Origin: Holosporales bacterium
Lineage (GTDB): Bacteria > Pseudomonadota > Alphaproteobacteria > RUG11792
Assembly (NCBI GenBank): GCA_031257415.1
Contig: JAIROR010000028.1
Location: 1-12,054 of the forward strand
Reading direction: 5' to 3'
Length of the DNA stretch: 12,054 nucleotides
Below the pieces are notes generated by a model. It was given only the letters and a program-made list of their open reading frames with translations, made no database searches and was not told where the DNA came from. Positions 1 through 7,083 of the stretch are shown here, in pieces (within the stretch, counting starts at the first letter, position 1; each line of letters begins with the position of its first letter). The translations under genes were made by a program, and so were the position numbers.

Positions 1-62
1 TTGTTTCCTGATATTGTGATGATGTTCTTTTTTGATTTCTTTATAGACATAGTTTTTTCTCC

Positions 63-90
63 TTGTTGTAATAAAGGTTATACTTATCCT
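63..90 (+). promoter_or_regulatory. promoter-like boxes before the tandem repeat (plus)
   Basis: TTGTTG at 63-68 and TATCCT at 85-90 are separated by 16 bp, directed into the 55-bp array. The -10 box is identical to the one before the two plus-strand exported-protein genes. No good start codon with a Shine-Dalgarno sequence follows, so any transcript would be non-coding or initiate poorly. This call rests on box similarity alone. Confidence 0.3.
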
Positions 91-101
91 GTGTGTTTCC
101 C

Positions 102-322
102 CGGTCGCGAAGCGAAACGCAGACACACGGGGCACGCATCTCGACTGCAACTCCCTCGGTCGCGAAGCGAAACGCAGATACACGGGGCGTCTCTCGGCTG
201 CAGCTATCCCCGGTCGCGAAGCGAAACGCAGATACACAGGGCACGCATCTCGACTGCAGTTCATCCCGGTCGCGAAGCGAAACGCAGACACACAGGGCAC
301 GCACCTCGACTGCAATCTTCCT
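102..322. repeat. 55-bp tandem repeat, four copies
   Basis: Four head-to-tail units begin at 102, 157, 211 and 267, giving unit lengths of 55, 54 and 56 bp before the last. Each opens with the invariant core CGGTCGCGAAGCGAAACGC, followed by AGA[CT]ACAC, a GGGC stretch, CTCG[AG]CTGCA and then 6-9 variable bases. The second unit is the most diverged and has lost two bases in the middle. The invariant core holds TCGCGAAGCGA, a 4-bp stem with a GAA loop, at 105-115, 160-170, 214-224 and 270-280. Unit lengths that are not multiples of three argue against a coding repeat. There are no unique spacers, so it is not a CRISPR array. Confidence 0.9.
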
Positions 323-455
323 GTTCCTGAACCGCTCGTCACCCAGGTTCTTGCTGTTCTTTTATAGGTTACCAAAAACTAAAAGCCCCTTGCGAGGATC
401 GACACACGCAAGAACCACCAGCAAGCGGGATAACCAACTCCGCCCACCTTTTTAT

Positions 456-484
456 AGGTTATCACATTTTTTTTCGTTATGCAA
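456..484 (-). promoter_or_regulatory. promoter-like boxes reading leftward into the repeat
   Basis: Read on the minus strand, TTGCAT (479-484) and TAACCT (456-461) are 17 bp apart. The surrounding minus-strand text AAATGTGATAACCTATAA closely matches the plus-strand promoter at 8462-8479, which has TATCCT. The predicted transcript would run leftward across the 55-bp array. There is no recognisable gene on that path. Confidence 0.4.
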
Positions 485-515
485 CTATTTTTTTATGTCC
501 CATCACATTTTTTTT
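461..515. repeat. 14-bp direct repeat ATCACATTTTTTTT
   Basis: ATCACATTTTTTTT occurs at 461-474 and again at 502-515, a 41-bp period or roughly four helical turns. The left copy fills most of the spacer of the leftward promoter-like element. It may be a protein-binding pair or a chance A/T-rich duplication. Confidence 0.5.
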
Positions 516-568
516 GCTTCGGAGGCTATTTATAAAATCCCATAAAAATCTCACGTATAATCCCTATA

Positions 569-919
569 TTATTGATAATCGCTGTGATTTTTTGAGTAAT
601 AGAACATTCCTATGAAAGTTATGAACAAGAGGAGCAGGAGAGATACCTTATGAACGCTAATAAAATCGGATATTAAATACAAAGAGCATATTAAGATAAT
701 AGTCACTATTAACTCGAAAACTAAAAAATATGATATCATCGGTTGCTTGATGTCGCAGAACAATATCTTGTAGTCGTTGTCAAAACCGCATTCATAGCCG
801 CGACCGGAGCTTTTTTTATTTTTATATACTAAATCGACGACCACAGAAACTACGATGGCGGCGACACACAGCCCCCCTGCGACGATAACGGCTATGCCGT
901 CTTCCCATGTTGAGAGCAT
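569..919 (-). CDS. nuoA: NuoA-like subunit of NADH-quinone oxidoreductase, divergent
   Basis: This is a 116-aa membrane protein. The assignment rests on GYECGFD at residues 41-47, the signature of NuoA/ND3, on three predicted membrane helices (about 8-31, 61-83 and 90-108) and on family-typical length. NuoA lies in the membrane arm of complex I near the quinone site, and the Cys of the ECG loop (Cys44) is present. The second helix normally carries an FDxE-type acidic pair. Here the matching stretch YFLVFELIV keeps one acid (Glu69) and lacks the second. Its ATG (919-917) overlaps the ftsZ stop by one base (TAATG), implying translational coupling. No nuoB or other nuo gene is in the window. The protein could be an active divergent subunit or a degenerating one. 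Confidence 0.72.
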   Translation of the reverse strand: MLSTWEDGIAVIVAGGLCVAAIVVSVVVDLVYKNKKSSGRGYECGFDNDYKILFCDIKQPMISYFLVFELIVTIILICSLYLISDFISVHKVSLLLLLFITFIGMFYYSKNHSDYQ

Positions 920-2406
920 TACTTTTTCCGTCTGAAACAGGAGGGCATATCATAGTCATTTTCAGAATTTACAGCAGCTTGCTGTTGCTGCTGCTGTGGT
1001 GGCGGATAATCCGGCTCCTGAACGTTGGGTTTCTTATTTCTATTCACAACGAATGAGTCTTGGGCAGCAGCGGCATCTTGAATAATCGGCTGTTGCTGAG
1101 GTTTCTGTTGTTGCGGCGGCGGAGCGGGAGGATACTGATTCTGTTGAGACTTGGATTTGAACATATCGAAAAACGATCCTGATTTCTTAGTTTGCTTTGT
1201 ATCAGCGACATTATTGCCACTATATTGGTTTTCATTTACATATTGGGTATCAAGGCGTATTTCTTGGTAGGTATCCTGGTATTTCGGATCAGCTGGAATG
1301 GCTTGCTCACGAACATTTGCTGTATCGCTCACATTTATTCCCTCGAACATCTTGGCAGCATTGGTATTTTTGATATTTTGTCGATTAACGAGATCCATGT
1401 TCTTGAAGCTGGAAATATCGGCGGCCGCCCCTATACCTGTTGCAACGACTGATACCCTTATTCTCCCATTTAACCTCTCGTCAAACGTCGAACCAAAGAT
1501 TATATTGGCGTCTACCTCGACCTCCTCCCTGATCCTGTTAGCGGCCTCGTCCACCTCGTATAAAGTCATATCAAATCCACCAGTGATACTGATCAGAACC
1601 CCGCTTGCTCCATGGAGGGAAACGTCATCGAGGAGGGGGTTGGATATTGCCGCTTCGGCTGCATCAATGGCTCTCCTTTCTCCCTCTGCTTCGCCCGTTC
1701 CCATCATGGCTTTGCCCATTTCGCTCATAACGGCTCTTATATCTGCAAAGTCAAGATTAATAAGACCCGGCATGATCATGAGATCGGTCACTCCTCTAAC
1801 TCCTGAATACAGCACATTATCGGCCATCCTGAAAGCATCCGCAAATGTCGTCGTTTCGTTGGCCAGTCTAAAAAGATTTTGATTTGGAATGATGAGTAAT
1901 GTATCAACATATTGTTGCAGTTCACTGATTCCTCTTTCTGCAATTTTTGTTCTGTTGGATCCTTCGAACATAAAGGGCTTTGTTACTACTCCAACTGTCA
2001 GTATCCCTGCCTCTTTGGCGGCTTTTGCTATAACTGGAGCAGCTCCAGTTCCCGTTCCTCCACCCATGCCAGCCGTTATAAAAACCATATTCGCGCCACC
2101 TATAAACTTTATAATGTCTTTGGCGGATTCTTCGGCAGCTGCGCACCCAATCTCAGGCTTCGACCCGGCGCCCAGTCCCTGCGTTATCGTCGTGCCGAGC
2201 TGTATCCTGCGGTCTTTGGGAACCATGGATTGCTCAAGTGCCTGGGCATCTGTATTGGCAACCACAAAATTCACGCCCTCTAGATTTGAGCGGATCATAT
2301 TGTTGACGGCGTTTCCTCCGGCTCCTCCGACTCCAATAACAATTATCCTGGGCCCGAAGCCGCCACCACTGCCTACAACTTCCTCTTCACTTTCCCTTCT
2401 TTCCAT
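919..2406 (-). CDS. ftsZ: cell division protein FtsZ
   Basis: FtsZ is the tubulin-like GTPase that forms the cytokinetic ring at mid-cell. The 495-aa product shows the N-terminal nucleotide fold [13 protein letters not shown] (25-37), the tubulin signature GGGTGTG (115-121) and the catalytic T7 loop NLDFAD (217-222). The GTPase core ends near residue 330. A long linker (about 335-482) follows, rich in Pro and Gln ([19 protein letters not shown]). The C-terminal peptide [12 protein letters not shown] matches the conserved tail that binds FtsA and other partners. I chose ATG 2406 because family similarity starts just after it. The frame stays open upstream to 2535, but that part is Cys-rich and unlike FtsZ and would span the likely promoter. 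No Shine-Dalgarno sequence precedes ATG 2406. nuoA overlaps its stop. Confidence 0.97.
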   Translation of the reverse strand: MERRESEEEVVGSGGGFGPRIIVIGVGGAGGNAVNNMIRSNLEGVNFVVANTDAQALEQSMVPKDRRIQLGTTITQGLGAGSKPEIGCAAAEESAKDIIKFIGGANMVFITAGMGGGTGTGAAPVIAKAAKEAGILTVGVVTKPFMFEGSNRTKIAERGISELQQYVDTLLIIPNQNLFRLANETTTFADAFRMADNVLYSGVRGVTDLMIMPGLINLDFADIRAVMSEMGKAMMGTGEAEGERRAIDAAEAAISNPLLDDVSLHGASGVLISITGGFDMTLYEVDEAANRIREEVEVDANIIFGSTFDERLNGRIRVSVVATGIGAAADISSFKNMDLVNRQNIKNTNAAKMFEGINVSDTANVREQAIPADPKYQDTYQEIRLDTQYVNENQYSGNNVADTKQTKKSGSFFDMFKSKSQQNQYPPAPPPQQQKPQQQPIIQDAAAAQDSFVVNRNKKPNVQEPDYPPPQQQQQQAAVNSENDYDMPSCFRRKK

Positions 2407-2656
2407 GAGACCGACACACACACATAACGCGAAGCTACTCTCATGACAGTATATTATACAACTCAAATTTTGGAAGCAAAAAATCCAAGGAGTTTGCCAG
2501 TAATTGATGGAGAACCGCTTAAAAGAAGGATTCAAAATATCGCACCACTGCTCTTGCTTCTATAATAGATCACAACAACAGACCGCAAGGAGCCCGCAGG
2601 AACAAGGCGGCAATAATAGATTAACATGCCTCCCTGTCCCTATGCAAGAAAATTTT
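2407..2656. other. spacer upstream of ftsZ
   Basis: This 250-bp spacer separates the 611-aa gene from ftsZ. It carries the candidate ftsZ promoter (2453-2458). Just after the stop codon of the 611-aa gene is the small A/T palindrome GAAAATTTTC. No clear terminator was found. Confidence 0.5.
2453..2458 (-). promoter_or_regulatory. candidate -10 box for ftsZ
   Basis: On the minus strand this is a perfect TATAAT, which would put the transcript start near 2446 and leave a 5' leader of about 40 nt before ATG 2406. The -35 side is weak: the best option is TTGCTT with a 15-bp spacer. Support comes from position and the perfect -10 only. Confidence 0.45.
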
Positions 2657-4492
2657 TCATCCCACCTCTGACTCTGACTCTTGCTCTGACTCTGACTCTG
2701 GCTCTGGCCGCGGAACCTCTGGAATATACTTGATTAGCCCAGCTATTGCAGTTGTGGAGCCAATTCTGCCTTTTATTTTGGTTGCTATATCATCATCATA
2801 TAGATTCGTTGCTTCTGCTTTTGTCGTCAGCTTAATTACTCTTTGAATAGCTGCTTTAACTATTCCATGCCAGGCTGCCGCTTTTGGCGCCGCAATTGCT
2901 TTGTAATCTTCTCCTGTTGGGGACAAGTCATATATGCTTTCTTCGCTTTCTTCGCTTTCAGATTCAGGTACTCCATTCACAGTTACTGCGGCGGCATCAC
3001 CATTTACTGATAAAGCTCTGCAACCAAGCGCCGTTAGGAATTCATTAAATGGTTCATTACTCATCGAGTGCGACAGATCGGTTGGCTCATTAAGGAAAGG
3101 AAGGGGCATTTCCAAATACGATATTGGCTCCTCGATGGTCAGCCTCCTCAAAAGGTACGTCTCTGTGACATTTATCAACTCGGTTACAATGCTATCGAGC
3201 AATATATGATTAATGCTATTCACATCTACATCCTCTCTTGAAATGTATTCGTTGATAGCATATTTCAAAGCATTTACTATTCCATAGAATTCGGCCCTAT
3301 AATCTATGAGTCTGTGCCCCATAAGTTTGTTAGTGCCTGCACTGAGGGGGAGGAAATTAGATATACCTCCTAAAGCGCCAGCTGCCAGCGGATTTCGATT
3401 ACCAATAAGAACTGCGTATACACCATCGGCTATGGCGTGTGCGCGCCCCTGAACTATCAGGCTACAGAACTTATCCGCTACTTTACTTTTCAAACTCTTC
3501 TTATAATCGGGCGCTGCCTTGGGATTGAAATTAAAATATACTCCAGCCATCCGAAATTCATTCTTGCCAACTTGCATCAAGGCCTTCTTCACAGCGTCGA
3601 AAAAATACCCACCAAGCTCATTTAGAGTTATCGAATACGCTTCGTACATAACATTGAAAATGTATTTACCGGTATTGTAGGCGTTAGTTCCTGTTGCTCT
3701 TACAATGAAAAAGGGCTTCAATTGGGCACTAACTTGGGGAGCAATGATATTCTCAATATTGGATTCTATTTCCTGCTCTGTACCGTATTTAACCTCTTCC
3801 ATTTCTATCAGGGGCGTATCATCTTTGTTCTTATCAAACTTCATTAACGTCCCGGCTGGCACTCTTGCCTTGGAGTGGGCATTGAGTGGATTCCCGTCTC
3901 TGACTATCGATACTGTCATGTTAACAGAGTTTACGCCATTCAGGTTGTGTTTGATATAGTCAAGTATTCTTTCACTATCACCTGTATAAAGAACACTATT
4001 AGGTTCTCCTCCTGTGAGCGGAACTTCGTTATATTCATACGGACTTGCTCCATCACCTCCTTCTGTACCATCTTCCCCAAGTTTTCCAGTGCCAGTCCTA
4101 CCAGAACCACCGTCAATGGCGGTCAGATCGACGCCACCCTCGGCTCCAGCATCACCATCTCTATCGATAAGATCCTTGGGAGAGGCCGGCTTCATGAAGT
4201 TCCTTATATAAATATACAACGCCCTCCCTGCCGTCATTGGGGGGGTATAGTAATTACTATCAGGCGTAATTCCCAAAACTCCGAAAGCCCCGGCGATGCA
4301 CCGAACACCGCTCGCAAGGGTCTTATCCTCAAAATCCTCCAGAGTGAGCCTCGGATCGCTCCACTCTGTATCCTGCTCAGCATAAGAAGAGCTACTGCTG
4401 CTACTGCTGCTGCTGCTCTCTACTGATGCCGATACCCACGCTACCTGCGAACCCAACACAGCGGCCGCAGCAACCAAACTCCCAATTTTCAT
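2657..4492 (-). CDS. exported acidic protein with poly-Ser tract, unknown function
   Basis: I do not recognise this 611-aa protein. It opens with a clear Sec signal peptide (Lys2, a hydrophobic stretch to about residue 20, likely cleavage after Ala22 in VSA-SV). An 11-serine run follows at 26-36, then a Gly/Asp-rich linker at about 110-150 that may join two domains. The middle (about 165-490) is mixed helix-type sequence without membrane spans. A second acidic Ser/Glu stretch (PESESEESEES) and a final PEPESESEQESESEV tail flank a short Ala/Lys-rich helical region. Both Ser/Glu stretches and the serine run are built on trinucleotide or hexanucleotide repeats. GGGAGG lies 7 nt before ATG 4492, a strong start. 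It sits between murG and ftsZ but shows nothing of the usual cell-division genes. Confidence 0.85.
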   Translation of the reverse strand: MKIGSLVAAAAVLGSQVAWVSASVESSSSSSSSSSSYAEQDTEWSDPRLTLEDFEDKTLASGVRCIAGAFGVLGITPDSNYYTPPMTAGRALYIYIRNFMKPASPKDLIDRDGDAGAEGGVDLTAIDGGSGRTGTGKLGEDGTEGGDGASPYEYNEVPLTGGEPNSVLYTGDSERILDYIKHNLNGVNSVNMTVSIVRDGNPLNAHSKARVPAGTLMKFDKNKDDTPLIEMEEVKYGTEQEIESNIENIIAPQVSAQLKPFFIVRATGTNAYNTGKYIFNVMYEAYSITLNELGGYFFDAVKKALMQVGKNEFRMAGVYFNFNPKAAPDYKKSLKSKVADKFCSLIVQGRAHAIADGVYAVLIGNRNPLAAGALGGISNFLPLSAGTNKLMGHRLIDYRAEFYGIVNALKYAINEYISREDVDVNSINHILLDSIVTELINVTETYLLRRLTIEEPISYLEMPLPFLNEPTDLSHSMSNEPFNEFLTALGCRALSVNGDAAAVTVNGVPESESEESEESIYDLSPTGEDYKAIAAPKAAAWHGIVKAAIQRVIKLTTKAEATNLYDDDIATKIKGRIGSTTAIAGLIKYIPEVPRPEPESESEQESESEVG

Positions 4493-4499
4493 AAAACAT

Positions 4500-4553
4500 C
4501 CTCCCTTAAGGAACCTACATACAGTTTAGCACAAGACGCTCCCAGCGCGTCAA
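4500..4553 (-). promoter_or_regulatory. promoter-like boxes and ribosome binding site of the 611-aa gene
   Basis: On the minus strand TTGACG (4548-4553) is followed after 19 bp by TAAACT (4523-4528). The spacer is longer than ideal. The -35 box is identical to that of the two plus-strand exported-protein genes. GGGAGG at 4500-4505 is placed 7 nt before ATG 4492. Confidence 0.4.
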
Positions 4554-4577
4554 TAAGTTTTTTTTCACGTGCCCAAC

Positions 4578-4605
4578 CAATAAAAGATTGCCCGAGAGGA
4601 GGCAA
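4578..4605 (-). terminator. weak terminator-like hairpin after murG
   Basis: On the minus strand TTGCC (4601-4605) pairs with GGCAA (4588-4592) around an 8-nt loop, followed by TCTTTTATT. It lies about 65 nt beyond the murG stop. The stem has only 5 bp and the T tract is interrupted, so this is a weak candidate. Confidence 0.3.
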
Positions 4606-4667
4606 GTCGTTAGAGATATTCCAGGCCTGAAAAAATCCACAATCTTTTGTTAATTGAGTATATGCAA

Positions 4668-5720
4668 CTATTTCACAATATTTATTATTTCATTTGCTAT
4701 TCTTGTCGCGGAATTTGCATTGATATTTATTTTCTTTATTGCCTTCGACATTTCCTCTAATTGATTGCGGTGCGCAAACAATGATTTTATATTGGAGGCC
4801 AATATCTCGGGAGATATACTTGCTTCATCAAGAACAATTGCTCCGCCGATTGAGCTCAATCTCTCGGCATTTGCTTTTTGGTCGCCATTTACTGACTGCG
4901 CAAATGGAACAAGAACAGCTGGTATTCCGAATCCTATGATTTCAAACATAGTTGAGGCCCCTGAGCGAGATATCGTAATGTCCACATTTGTATATATATC
5001 CCTCATCTCGTCTTCGTTAAAGAAATCCTGGACTGTGGCGCTGACAGAGGCGCTTTCATAGGCCTTTTGAATAGATGGTAATTCATCACGTCGGACCTGA
5101 TGATATATGTGTATTTTTTCCCTAATATTGGAGGGAAGAGAAACGATAGCTTTCGATACATTATAGGTCACGATCTTTGACCCCTGGCTGCCGCCGAGCG
5201 CCAGTATCTTGAATTCGGACGATTCTGGAGATGGAGAATATTTAAATTCCTCATACATATCATCGAAACGAGTTGGGGTTCCGACATCCTCTTCAAATGC
5301 CATCAGCATTTTATCTACCCGGAAATTCAATAGCATTTTATTGGCGCGGCCGATGATTGCGTTCTGCTCATGTATTATTGTTTTTCGACGGCAGAGGGAC
5401 GACGCGAGGGTGAAGGGAACGGACGGATATCCCCCAAATCCAACAACCCCAGCAACATTTCTGTTGCTGTGTAGATACACAATTGCTTTCAGCGTATTGA
5501 GGCACACAAGCCAATAAAATCCGAGTACCCCTATCTTGGATTTCATATTTTGTACTATGGCATTATCCTTGAATTCTCCCAAATACTTTAATCCTCTATT
5601 ATCTGTTGCAAAAACAACGTCTATGCCGCACTGCGACTCAATGATTTTCTCTGCAACAGAAACAGCTGGGAAGACGTGTCCCCCAGTTCCTCCGGTAGCC
5701 ATTATGACGGTTTTATTCAT
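4668..5720 (-). CDS. murG: MurG, lipid II-forming N-acetylglucosaminyltransferase
   Basis: MurG transfers GlcNAc from UDP-GlcNAc to lipid I at the inner face of the cytoplasmic membrane, giving lipid II for peptidoglycan. The product is 350 aa, close to the family norm. Visible motifs in order are the glycine loop GGTGGH (10-15), GFGGYPS (94-100), HEQN (117-120), the second glycine loop GGSQG (176-180), SRSGAST with following Glu260 (251-260) and PFAQSVNGDQ with Gln281 near the sugar-nucleotide site. The frame stays open to a TTG at 5747 and has another ATG at 5735. I chose ATG 5720 because MNKTVIMATGGTGGH matches the usual MurG N-terminus and purine-rich AAGAAGA lies 5 nt before it. No other mur or fts genes adjoin it. 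Its presence indicates some peptidoglycan synthesis. Confidence 0.96.
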   Translation of the reverse strand: MNKTVIMATGGTGGHVFPAVSVAEKIIESQCGIDVVFATDNRGLKYLGEFKDNAIVQNMKSKIGVLGFYWLVCLNTLKAIVYLHSNRNVAGVVGFGGYPSVPFTLASSLCRRKTIIHEQNAIIGRANKMLLNFRVDKMLMAFEEDVGTPTRFDDMYEEFKYSPSPESSEFKILALGGSQGSKIVTYNVSKAIVSLPSNIREKIHIYHQVRRDELPSIQKAYESASVSATVQDFFNEDEMRDIYTNVDITISRSGASTMFEIIGFGIPAVLVPFAQSVNGDQKANAERLSSIGGAIVLDEASISPEILASNIKSLFAHRNQLEEMSKAIKKININANSATRIANEIINIVK

Positions 5721-5811
5721 GGAAGTCTTCTTCATAAGCGCACGCAATGCTTTTTGTTGATAACACTAACTATTCTACTCGGTATGCAGCTTCTTTGATA
5801 TTTTTTTCAAC

Positions 5812-5860
5812 CTGTTGTGCCGCCCTAAATCTTTTCAAAATTCAGAAGCAGGCACAACAG
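5812..5860. repeat. perfect 10-bp inverted repeat between murG and the 244-aa gene
   Basis: CTGTTGTGCC (5812-5821) and GGCACAACAG (5851-5860) are exact reverse complements around a 29-nt A/T-rich loop. The element is just after the 244-aa gene and before murG, both on the minus strand. On that strand GTTGAAAAAAA follows, not a T tract, so it is not a standard terminator. It could shield the 3' end of the upstream mRNA, bind a protein or be a relic of a palindromic repeat. Confidence 0.6.
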
Positions 5861-5910
5861 TGTGATAACTTCCATCGTATTTAATTACGCTACAATTACT
5901 TCGCAATCCA

Positions 5911-6645
5911 CTACAGATTGGGCGAAGTCACTGAAGATGGCGTACCTGACTTTAGCGCATCGAGGGTAGCATGTATTGGGGAGTCTGGTATTTCTCCGCA
6001 CCTTGGAGATTCTGCCAACGCTGGAATCTCTGGCGTCTGCGGCACCGTGACTTCCGAAATTCCTAGCGGCGGCTGCAGTTCACTAATTGTTCTAGCTATA
6101 CAGTTGGCCACTACTTTGCTGGCAATCCCCTTATCATACAAATTACAGGAACCATGAAATTCTTCATCGAGAAGCAGTAATAAAGCATTGCAACCTATCC
6201 ATTCAAGAAAACTAATTGAATCTGCAACCTCAAGAAAACCACGGGAAGGATTATATCCACACTCTCTCAATGTTGCTCTAATGCCCGAAAGAGGGGTTAT
6301 TTCTTTCACTGTCTTTCCTATAGCACCAGGTATCTTTGATCTTTCAATTCCAAAACTTTCTAATAGCATCGTAAGTTCGATCATCACCACAATTTCCGGT
6401 ATTTTCAAAGCTTGCCGCACTCGATAGCTCGTTAAACCCGGCGAAACAACTCCACCCAGCGGCTGACATGATGGGCTCATTACTACATCGACTGGAAAAT
6501 GGAGACACCGATCCATTCCCAGATTGAAATACCCGGCATTGTGAGTATCAGGGGTAATACATCTTCCACCCGGTTGGGGCGTCGATCCAATACAATTCGT
6601 TGAAGCCACACATGCAGCTATACTTAGAAGAAAGATTTTGTTCAT
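5911..6645 (-). CDS. exported Cys-containing protein, unknown function
   Basis: I do not recognise this 244-aa protein. MNKIFLLSIAACVASTNC is a short signal peptide. IAAC at residues 9-12 has lipobox form, but a lipoprotein signal of 11 residues would be very short, so normal Sec cleavage near residue 16 is at least as likely. About nine cysteines lie in the mature part, which suggests disulfides in an oxidising compartment. Residues 70-170 look helical. The tail is Pro/Ser-rich and disordered (PQTPEIPALAESP and beyond). The start at 6645 is fixed by GGAGG 8 nt upstream; a longer frame to 6672 would read through that site. The 5' leader (GGAGG, T-rich spacer, ATGAA[AC]AA) resembles that of the two plus-strand exported-protein genes. 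Confidence 0.8.
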   Translation of the reverse strand: MNKIFLLSIAACVASTNCIGSTPQPGGRCITPDTHNAGYFNLGMDRCLHFPVDVVMSPSCQPLGGVVSPGLTSYRVRQALKIPEIVVMIELTMLLESFGIERSKIPGAIGKTVKEITPLSGIRATLRECGYNPSRGFLEVADSISFLEWIGCNALLLLLDEEFHGSCNLYDKGIASKVVANCIARTISELQPPLGISEVTVPQTPEIPALAESPRCGEIPDSPIHATLDALKSGTPSSVTSPNL

Positions 6646-6653
6646 AAACAAAA

Positions 6654-6658
6654 CCTCC
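6654..6658 (-). promoter_or_regulatory. Shine-Dalgarno site of the 244-aa gene
   Basis: GGAGG on the minus strand, 8 nt before ATG 6645. It decides the start against the longer reading frame that begins at 6672. Confidence 0.85.
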
Positions 6659-6704
6659 GAAACAAAAAACAAGTCCCAACCATTCTAACCCTAAAATGAT
6701 TAAA

Positions 6705-6733
6705 AAAATATTAATTTTTGCAAAATTTGGCAA
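6705..6733 (-). promoter_or_regulatory. promoter-like boxes for the 244-aa gene
   Basis: On the minus strand TTGCCA (6728-6733) is followed after 17 bp by TATTTT (6705-6710). A start near 6698 gives a leader of about 53 nt. The -35 box lies inside one of the two 13-bp direct repeats. The -10 match is only 4 of 6. Confidence 0.35.
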
Positions 6734-6758
6734 TTTTTTATCGCGTTGGCAATTTTTT
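6727..6758. repeat. two 13-bp direct repeats, possible operator
   Basis: TTGGCAATTTTTT occurs exactly at 6727-6739 and 6746-6758, a 19-bp period or roughly two helical turns. The first copy overlaps the candidate -35 box of the 244-aa gene. Paired sites on one face of the helix suggest a regulator binding site, but no regulator gene is in the window. Confidence 0.55.
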
Positions 6759-6919
6759 TAGCTAAGCAGCAAAAAATGGTTTCTTTTTCTGTGGATATCA
6801 CGACAATTTGCGCACATGCTTAATTAGCCAAAGAGACTATTGAATAGGCCCCGATTGCGAAAGTGTTCATCAATTTTCGAATAGCGAATATTTTTCGCAA
6901 AAACATTTTTGTTATAGTA

Positions 6920-6988
6920 AAAGAGATTATCCAGCAGAATATGGTTTGGCAAAATGGCCGACGCGAAGCACTACTCAATAATCTCTTT
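6920..6988. repeat. 11-bp inverted repeat with 47-nt spacer
   Basis: AAAGAGATTAT (6920-6930) and ATAATCTCTTT (6978-6988) are perfect reverse complements. The spacer contains GGC/GCC pairing and the heptamer GCGAAGC (6963-6969), which also marks each unit of the 55-bp array. It lies about 95 bp upstream of the 220-aa gene promoter. It is not followed by a T tract and no gene ends nearby, so a terminator role is unlikely. Confidence 0.55.
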
Positions 6989-7083
6989 ATTGCATAATGC
7001 TAATTTCGTCTAAAATCTGTTGTTTATTTTTGAGCCCTAATTTAATAGTTGTTTTTACTTTTGAAAAAGAGTCAAGCAAAGTG

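Larger units (their letters stand above)
1..568. other. gene-poor left flank with repeats
   Basis: No convincing protein gene is visible in these 568 bases. Open frames run through 41-304 (minus) and 1-330 and 93-545 (plus), but they only translate the tandem repeat in shifting frames into Arg/Ser/Cys-rich text and lack Shine-Dalgarno sequences. The segment holds the 55-bp tandem repeat (102-322), promoter-like boxes on both strands and a 14-bp direct repeat. Bases 331-450 carry a weak hairpin, CTTGCG with CGCAAG, near 388-411. No tRNA fold was found. Confidence 0.6.

Noticed and set aside
102..322. CRISPR array
   Set aside because: Units are contiguous, 55 bp, with only 6-9 variable bases, no spacer of normal size and no cas genes.
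41..545. Open frames across the tandem repeat on both strands
   Set aside because: They exist because the repeat lacks stops. Unit lengths of 54-56 bp shift the frame, starts are GTG/TTG without ribosome sites, and the translations are low-complexity.
2403..2444. Leader peptide starting at ATG 2444 ahead of ftsZ
   Set aside because: It seemed to end on the ftsZ start, but the base after that ATG gives TGG, not TGA. The frame runs on into ftsZ with no ribosome site.
2404..2444. Similarity between the ftsZ upstream region and the 55-bp repeat (GCGAAGC plus ACACAC)
   Set aside because: The match is short and partly low-complexity, and the heptamer is expected about once or twice by chance in 12 kb.
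2407..2535. N-terminal extension of FtsZ to 2535
   Set aside because: The extra 43 residues are Cys-rich and unlike FtsZ, and they would overlap the perfect TATAAT at 2453-2458. ATG 2406 fits the family.
4531..4560. Plus-strand terminator-like hairpin GACGC/GCGTC followed by a T run
   Set aside because: No plus-strand gene ends here. The same bases form the promoter region of the minus-strand 611-aa gene.
478..4673. 13-base exact match TATGCAACTATTT at 478-490 and 4661-4673
   Set aside because: One or two matches of this length are expected by chance in a window this size, and the contexts differ.
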